From positions 1-7,459 of the forward strand of contig SFCP01000122.1 in the NCBI GenBank assembly GCA_004558535.1: DNA of 7,459 nt, read 5' to 3'. The DNA is from Bacteroidales bacterium. GTDB taxonomy: Bacteria > Bacteroidota > Bacteroidia > Bacteroidales > Bacteroidaceae. How positions within the stretch are numbered: position 1 is the stretch's first letter; the number at the start of each line of letters is the position of its first letter. The notes below the pieces were generated by a model, which saw nothing but the letters and a program-made list of their open reading frames with translations, searched no databases and was not told the DNA's origin. The translations under genes were made by a program, and so were the position numbers. Positions 1-4,947 of the stretch are shown here, one piece after another.

Positions 1-408
1 GCTATCGGGCAAACGGCAACCCACCTGAAGCACATCCCGAAGCTGGGCTGGAAATTCACCTTTCGCGGCCGGGAATACTTCTTCTACGAACCGGGCGCAG
101 GCACACACCTGTTGCGCTTCAGCATCCCCTGCCTGCACCGAACTGCCCCCGAAGAACGCGCCTGCGCACTCGATGCCATCAACGAAACCAACCTGAACGT
201 GAGGTACGTGCGCGCACTGCTACTCAGCAGCGGCTGCATCACCCTGCAGTACGACTTTCTGGACCCGGGGGACGTCAAAGCTGTCGAAAATGTCGTGGCG
301 AAGCACATCCTGCCTGCACTGGACTATGCAGCGTGCTTCCTTATAAAAAAGATTGAAGTCGGCCTCCTCGCCCAAAGCGCAAGCTGCCGTGCCCCGCAAC
401 TCTTTTGA
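1..408 (+). CDS. YbjN-like domain protein, C-terminal part (5' end outside window)
   Basis: The frame is open from the first base, so the first 135 visible residues are the C-terminal portion of a longer protein; the TTG at 112 is internal and is not the start. The visible part opens with GWKFTFRGREYFFYEPG (residues 16-32), then a strand like LLRFSIPCL, a helix with LDAINETNLNVRYVRA (residues 57-72), a strand, and a final helix around ILPALDYAACFL. This order of a short beta-sheet followed by 'AINE.N...' and a closing amphipathic helix resembles small Bacteroidota YbjN or type III chaperone-like proteins of about 150 residues. No catalytic residues are apparent and no signal peptide can be judged. 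Family members are mostly uncharacterised, so I assign no function. It converges on the M15 peptidase gene with a 33-nt gap and is not part of the minus-strand operon. The family call is by resemblance only; the reading frame is firm. Confidence 0.6.
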   Translation, partial: AIGQTATHLKHIPKLGWKFTFRGREYFFYEPGAGTHLLRFSIPCLHRTAPEERACALDAINETNLNVRYVRALLLSSGCITLQYDFLDPGDVKAVENVVAKHILPALDYAACFLIKKIEVGLLAQSASCRAPQLF

Positions 409-441
409 AATCAAGGGGACAACCTAATTTCCACAGGAATA

Positions 442-1203
442 CTATCGCTCAAAATGCTGGTAATCCTTTGTATGTTTCCAGTCGCCGCCCCAACGAAATC
501 CTTTGGCAAGGAACAGGCGGTAGCACAAATCTCCCCGCTCTATCTTATACGGAAAAGCCTTGTTCCGGTCCGCATACGGACGACCGGCAGCCGGCTCTAC
601 TTCGACTTTTCCGCTTTTCAGTACGCGCCGGCAGGGATTATAGAGCGGATTAATGTCAATGGCCATTCCAAGACCGTGCTTTGACACGCGCCGGGAATGC
701 GAAACCCTCCGAAAATTGAACGCAGAAGTATTGTTTGCCGCCATGGAGCGCTCATCGTCGGCCTCCCAGTAATCGACCAACCGCATTTGCTCGATGGGAT
801 AACCGTTCGCATAGAGTTCGCGAAAGATGTCGAGCACATCGTTGGCTATGAGGCGGTTTACCACCAGTTCCCCCACCACGGCTGCGCCATCCGACCGGCG
901 ATGCAGCAGGCGCAGGTAGCGCAGTTCGCCGCACGGCGTGGTACAATCGGCCTTGTAGCTCCGCCCCTGCATCACCGCAAAGACACTGTCGGGCACCGGC
1001 GAAATGCGGAAAAAGGCAGCCGCGCCCCGCCGACTCAGATAGGCTTCGGGCACCACCTCTCCGGGACTGAATGCGGGATAAGCCAAACTGTCCGAAACGG
1101 GGATGGGGGCTGCCACTTCGGCCGAAACCTGCCCCGAAGCGTGCCTCGCAGGCTGGGAAACGGTCCAGGGCAGCACAAGGAAGAGTACGGAGAGGAATGT
1201 CAT
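442..1203 (-). CDS. M15-family zinc peptidase (VanY/D,D-carboxypeptidase-like), exported
   Basis: This 253-residue protein is a predicted zinc peptidase of the M15 family (Peptidase_M15_4 type), whose members trim peptidoglycan stem peptides as D-Ala-D-Ala carboxypeptidases or L-Ala-D-Glu endopeptidases. The metal site is complete: S174-K-H176-G-L-G179-M-A181-I-D183 carries the first His and the Asp, and GGDWKHTKDYQHFE (residues 239-252) carries the second His, H250, with D247 three residues before it in the place of the usual catalytic acid. A region at about 109-165 (VGELVVNRLIANDVLDIFREL, then YPIEQMRLVDYW) matches the substrate-fold part of the family. The N-terminus is hydrophobic (FLSVLFLVLPW) and suggests export, but it has no Lys or Arg before the core, which is unusual. 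No ATG, GTG or TTG lies just upstream in frame, so ATG at 1203 is kept. The gene starts 14 nt after the amidase stop and is the last gene of the unit. Whether it is a carboxypeptidase or an endopeptidase cannot be told from sequence. Confidence 0.9.
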   Translation of the reverse strand: MTFLSVLFLVLPWTVSQPARHASGQVSAEVAAPIPVSDSLAYPAFSPGEVVPEAYLSRRGAAAFFRISPVPDSVFAVMQGRSYKADCTTPCGELRYLRLLHRRSDGAAVVGELVVNRLIANDVLDIFRELYANGYPIEQMRLVDYWEADDERSMAANNTSAFNFRRVSHSRRVSKHGLGMAIDINPLYNPCRRVLKSGKVEVEPAAGRPYADRNKAFPYKIERGDLCYRLFLAKGFRWGGDWKHTKDYQHFER

Positions 1204-1217
1204 CGGGAAGAAAAAAA

Positions 1218-4190
1218 CTATGGTACCAAATACTTCAGCAGGGCCTGCATGACAACTTCTCGCATCGGGGCTTCCGCGATGCTCTCGAAGGGGAAGCCCA
1301 TGGCCAAAAGGCGGTAATCCGAGCCGGCGTAGGCAATGCCGGCCGACCGGCCGTCGGGATAGGCAAAGGCGGTAAAGGCTGTCGGATCTCCGTAGCGGAT
1401 GGGAATGGACAGGCCCAGTCCGCTGACGGGCAGCGGGGTGGTCGTCAAAGCCAGAGGCCGGGGGGCCGAGGAGGCAGTATCAGCCGGCAGTGGCGATGCC
1501 GTCGGGCCAAGGGACGGGCCGAAAGTTTCGGTCAGCGCCCGGCCGCCGGCATTGTACTTCAACACTTCGCGCAGGAAGGTCTGTTCGGCCGGCGTCGGCA
1601 TATCTGAAGCCACGTAGCACCCGGTAAGCAGCAGGCTGCCTCCGCCCTGCAAATACATCTGTAGGGCCCGGCAGGTGGCGGCATCGAATGCCTTGAACGG
1701 ACGCAGATTGTGCGGCACGTCACACTCGGCTCCCGCGATGTAATCTACCACGTTGTAGTCAGCCGCACGGACCACGCCGTCCAACCAAGCTTCGCGCGAG
1801 GTGGAAGCATAGCTGTAGCGGCCACTCGCGGCAATGGCTGCACCGTGGAGGGCGGGATAATCGAATGTGTTGCCGCCGATAATTTTTCCCTCCAGCTCAT
1901 TTCCGCAATAGCCCAAAGCACCACGGCCTTCGCGCCCTGCCTTGGCCGGATTGAAATCCAACTGTTCGCCACAGAACGAAGCGGTGTAGCCATCGGGCAC
2001 ACCGGGGTCGCGCCGGAGCAGGAAGCCCACGCTGTCGGCCGTGGCAATGCGGGCGGGTCCGCTCAGCCGATAAAATCCGTTGACAATGAGCACACGGCCC
2101 ACAGCGTCGGGAGCGCTATAAACGGACAGCACCTCGGAGGGCGCACTCTCGCCGCCGTCGTTCACGGCCGACACCCGGAAATCATAGCGCAAGCCAGGTG
2201 TTAAGGGCAGGGTGAGAACAGTGTCGCGCTCCACCAGCCGTCCCTCGTCGAAATCCTCGTCGGCGGTGCGACAATAGACCACGTAGCCGGTCGGACTGGC
2301 CGTAGCCTCCAGGCTGTCGGCCGTCGGCGACCAACTGAGGAGCACCTGCTTGCCATCGGGGGTGAGTTGTGCACAAAAACGGTGCACGGGCAGGGGTTGC
2401 ACGACGACATTGCGAATGCCGTGCTCGCTGTTGACGTAGCGCAGCAGGGACTTGTAGATGGCGCGGGCCATGCTCTGCTTGAACAGGGGGTCGTGGGCAT
2501 AGACGAGGTCGCGGAAATTTTGGTGCGAGAACATTTCAAGTATGACGGCGGGGACATCGGGCGTACGCGATTCGCCGTAACTGCGGTCCCACAGCTCGCG
2601 GCGCGTCCATGTGCAGTGCCACGTGCGCCCCAAGTCCTCGGTCACGCCGTTCATCAACATGCCAATCATATCCGCCGAGGCCATGCGCGAAAGTCCCGAG
2701 GGATAAGTGGGCAGGGTGTCGCCCTTGACCGTCGTACAGATGCCGAGGGTGCCATAGATGGTGCCGTCGGCACGTGCGCCGGCGTCGGAATGCAGGCCCA
2801 GACACGCCTCGATGGGCACGCGAAGCCCCGCCGGAGCCGGCAGATAGGCGCTGCCGCCGGCTACATAGTTGAGGAGTGAAGAGCGCGAGCGGATGTCGTC
2901 GTTGTAATCGTTTGTACCGTCGCCGATGCTGTAGAGCGTGTCGGGCAGGCCGCACCACTGTGCATGATAGCGCGCTCCCTCCAGAAACCGCGGCATCCCA
3001 CTGGTGCCGGCCGAGCCTCGCGTATTGATGGCTGTGCCGCCGCCAAAGCGCACGGCGTCGGCGGTGACCACGCCGCGGTAGTCGCTCTCGTTGGTCAGCA
3101 CCACGCGGCCGGAGCGGTTGCTGCCGGCTTCAAAATCGAAGGTTCCGAGGTAGACCCACGTACCGCCACCCATCTGCTGATTGACCCGGAAACGGCTGCG
3201 GCCGCCCCGATGGTAGACGGTGTAATGCGCATCGCTCACACTACCCGGCAACGTGGCGTAGCTGACGTAGACGGCATAGCGCCCTTCGGCGGGAATGTGG
3301 GGTGTCCAGGTGACGGAGGAATGGCGCGAACGGCGCGAAGTGGTCGGGATGCAGCGCGCAGTGCCAAGGCGGAAGGCGTTGACGCTGTCGGGCATGGGAA
3401 GTGCGGGCATGGCAAAGCCGCTACCCAGAGTTCCGGCCGGGCTCCATACCTCGTCCTCGTGAGCGATTTCTAAGTATGCGTGCGCAGCCGTATCCTGCGG
3501 CGTGTCGTTGTCGACCACCACGGAAAGCGGCTGCGGATCGCGCTCGCGAGCGGTATACACCACGGCTCCTGCCCGCTCCAACATGGGGATAAGATAGGGA
3601 AATACGAAACTATGCGTCAGCAAATCCTCGGTCGTGCAAAACAGATAAGGCCGCTGCCAACGCCAACGACCATTCCTGTAATAACGTCCGTGACTGGGAT
3701 TGATCATAAGGTGACGCCCCTCCAGTCCGTGCGGCACTTCGTAGGGACGCGACAGCCGTGTCACCCACGGATTGCCCTTGTGCCTGATTTCGCCCCACAG
3801 GCGCGAAGCATCCTGTCCGTCTTCGCGCAAATAGTTGGGTATATATTCGCTGAGTTCCTTGCCACCACGGCCCATCACCACCAGGCGATAGGCATTGTAG
3901 GGCTGGGGGAAGCGCATCGGCAGCTCGCGATAGACCTTTGCCACCGTGGCGGGGGTAAAGGGCTGGGCGCAAAACGGCTCATTGACATAGACCCGCAACT
4001 CGCGACGGGCTTCGTCCACGCGCACACTGTCGGAGCGCAGCGGGTCCTTGGGGCGATAATTGTCTGTACGCCACGCCGAAAGGTACCTGTCGGCTACTTT
4101 TTTCAATTCACGTTCCCCCGCCGTCTGTCCCCAAGCCGTCGAAAGGCCGGCCCATAGCAGCAGACAGGAGAATATCCACCTTGCTCTCAT
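1218..4190 (-). CDS. Multidomain N-acetylmuramoyl-L-alanine amidase with golvesin-like insert, FN3 and C-terminal domain
   Basis: This 990-residue secreted protein probably cleaves the MurNAc to L-Ala bond of peptidoglycan. It begins with a signal peptide (MRARWIFSCLLLWAGLSTAWG, likely cut near residue 21), followed by an unassigned domain at about 24-155. An Amidase_3-type catalytic domain then appears in two pieces. The first piece (about 158-230) has INPSHG with zinc-ligand candidate H167, and CTTEDL with E188. The second piece (about 400-586) has LGLHSDAG with H467, and PAVILEMFSHQNFRD with likely catalytic E552. Between them, about 249-384, lies a golvesin-C-like beta domain with WTPHIPAEGRYAVYVSY, YTVYHRGG, WVYLGTFDFEAG and VTADAVRFGGG. 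A fibronectin type III domain follows at about 608-690, then about 290 residues of an unassigned alpha/beta-like region with LIVNGF near 701 and GGGSLLLTG near 849. Similar Bacteroidota proteins have been labelled 'xanthan lyase', but the four metal and catalytic positions fit an amidase better. The gene lies 13 nt after the lipoprotein gene and 14 nt before the M15 gene. The family call is strong; activity is inferred. Confidence 0.88.
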   Translation of the reverse strand: MRARWIFSCLLLWAGLSTAWGQTAGERELKKVADRYLSAWRTDNYRPKDPLRSDSVRVDEARRELRVYVNEPFCAQPFTPATVAKVYRELPMRFPQPYNAYRLVVMGRGGKELSEYIPNYLREDGQDASRLWGEIRHKGNPWVTRLSRPYEVPHGLEGRHLMINPSHGRYYRNGRWRWQRPYLFCTTEDLLTHSFVFPYLIPMLERAGAVVYTARERDPQPLSVVVDNDTPQDTAAHAYLEIAHEDEVWSPAGTLGSGFAMPALPMPDSVNAFRLGTARCIPTTSRRSRHSSVTWTPHIPAEGRYAVYVSYATLPGSVSDAHYTVYHRGGRSRFRVNQQMGGGTWVYLGTFDFEAGSNRSGRVVLTNESDYRGVVTADAVRFGGGTAINTRGSAGTSGMPRFLEGARYHAQWCGLPDTLYSIGDGTNDYNDDIRSRSSLLNYVAGGSAYLPAPAGLRVPIEACLGLHSDAGARADGTIYGTLGICTTVKGDTLPTYPSGLSRMASADMIGMLMNGVTEDLGRTWHCTWTRRELWDRSYGESRTPDVPAVILEMFSHQNFRDLVYAHDPLFKQSMARAIYKSLLRYVNSEHGIRNVVVQPLPVHRFCAQLTPDGKQVLLSWSPTADSLEATASPTGYVVYCRTADEDFDEGRLVERDTVLTLPLTPGLRYDFRVSAVNDGGESAPSEVLSVYSAPDAVGRVLIVNGFYRLSGPARIATADSVGFLLRRDPGVPDGYTASFCGEQLDFNPAKAGREGRGALGYCGNELEGKIIGGNTFDYPALHGAAIAASGRYSYASTSREAWLDGVVRAADYNVVDYIAGAECDVPHNLRPFKAFDAATCRALQMYLQGGGSLLLTGCYVASDMPTPAEQTFLREVLKYNAGGRALTETFGPSLGPTASPLPADTASSAPRPLALTTTPLPVSGLGLSIPIRYGDPTAFTAFAYPDGRSAGIAYAGSDYRLLAMGFPFESIAEAPMREVVMQALLKYLVP

Positions 4191-4203
4191 GGCTGTCGGC
4201 TAC

Positions 4204-4893
4204 TTATTGCTCCGGTTCGGGCAGTTGCTCCACCGTAATCACACTGGAAACGCCGGCCGAGGACAGGGTGAGCCGCCCTACGCGCTTTTCCTTGGCTGCA
4301 TTGGGCTGCACCTGCACCTTCACCGTGTAGTTGCCGGCCTCGGGGAACGCTGTCTCTGCGGGCTGCAGCCACTCTACATCCGAACGAAGCGTTGCACCGG
4401 AGCTGTAGGTATGGAAACGGACTTCGGTCTTGACTGCATCAAAGGGAAGCGTCTGGGAGAAGGTGGCCTTGCGCGTAGCATAGCTTTCCTCCTCGCCCTC
4501 GTAGGTATAATTAGCAAAGGGGTAGATGATGTTCAACCACGTGCACTGGCAGGCGAGCTGGCTGATCGTGTCGTGCGACTTGACGACCATCCGTCCCGAG
4601 CGGTTCACGCCGGAGAGGTTGGGCGTGGTGGTCAGGGTCATGTGGGTCAGCTTGGCCATTCCCACGGGGATGGTGCATTCCTTGGGGCTGATGTCAAACC
4701 AGTCTCCCTCGGTGGTTGCCGTCCACGAGTCGAGCGAATAGACATTGGTCGTATCCGTGGTTTGGTCGGCGTAGAGCAACATGCCCTCGGGCTTCTGCGG
4801 ATAGAAGAAAGACTGGTGCGCCTCAAACGAAGCGTCGCTGCAGGCGGTCAAGGCGGACAAAGCAATCAGCAAAGTGGCAATACGTGTTTTCAT
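4204..4893 (-). CDS. Lipoprotein with two BACON-like domains
   Basis: This 229-residue protein has a lipoprotein signal: MKTRIATLLIALSALTAC, with a basic n-region, a hydrophobic core and the lipobox LTAC, giving lipidated C18. The mature part starts SDASFE, without the clear acidic or lysine-rich surface-export signal seen in many Bacteroidota surface lipoproteins, so periplasmic or surface exposure is undecided. Two beta-rich units follow. Unit one, about 35-121, has WTATTEGDWFDISP and later NRSGRMVVKSHDTISQ. Unit two, about 140-225, has SDVEWLQPAE, then EKRVGRLTLSSAGVSSVITVEQ. Both show the BACON pattern: W-S/T-x-x-x-x-W, a GXY-like turn, 'N..R.gr...' and a final strand ending in V-x-Q or an equivalent. 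BACON domains are non-catalytic beta-sandwiches, usually found in carbohydrate-binding or surface proteins; no ligand is indicated here. Mature cysteines are C73, C115 and C117 (CQC), which could form a disulfide. It follows lptD by 54 nt and precedes the amidase by 13 nt, so a structural or partner role in envelope assembly is possible but unproven. Confidence 0.8.
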   Translation of the reverse strand: MKTRIATLLIALSALTACSDASFEAHQSFFYPQKPEGMLLYADQTTDTTNVYSLDSWTATTEGDWFDISPKECTIPVGMAKLTHMTLTTTPNLSGVNRSGRMVVKSHDTISQLACQCTWLNIIYPFANYTYEGEEESYATRKATFSQTLPFDAVKTEVRFHTYSSGATLRSDVEWLQPAETAFPEAGNYTVKVQVQPNAAKEKRVGRLTLSSAGVSSVITVEQLPEPEQ

Positions 4894-4930
4894 CTTGGTC
4901 TTTATGTTTTTTGGGGTTTGTTTTTGTATT
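4894..4930 (-). promoter_or_regulatory. A-rich translation-initiation leader of the BACON lipoprotein gene
   Basis: Read on the minus strand, the 37 nt before the ATG at 4893 are strongly A-rich (AATACAAAAACAAACCCC, then AAAAAACATAAAGACCAAG) and contain no Shine-Dalgarno-like GGAGG. This stands out against the GC-rich genes on each side. Bacteroidota generally start translation from unstructured A-rich leaders rather than Shine-Dalgarno pairing, so this stretch probably sets the start at 4893. The function is inferred from composition and position only. Confidence 0.4.
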
Positions 4931-4947
4931 GTAGAGTCTCGCCGCGA

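Noticed and set aside
112..408. A complete 98-residue gene starting at TTG 112
   Set aside because: The same frame is open back to position 1, and the upstream residues fit the YbjN-like fold, so the TTG is internal to a gene that starts before the window.
1218..4190. Xanthan lyase as the name of the 990-residue protein
   Set aside because: This label has been carried in databases for similar proteins, but the visible H167, E188, H467 and E552 pattern is that of an Amidase_3-type enzyme, and I see no polysaccharide-lyase motif.
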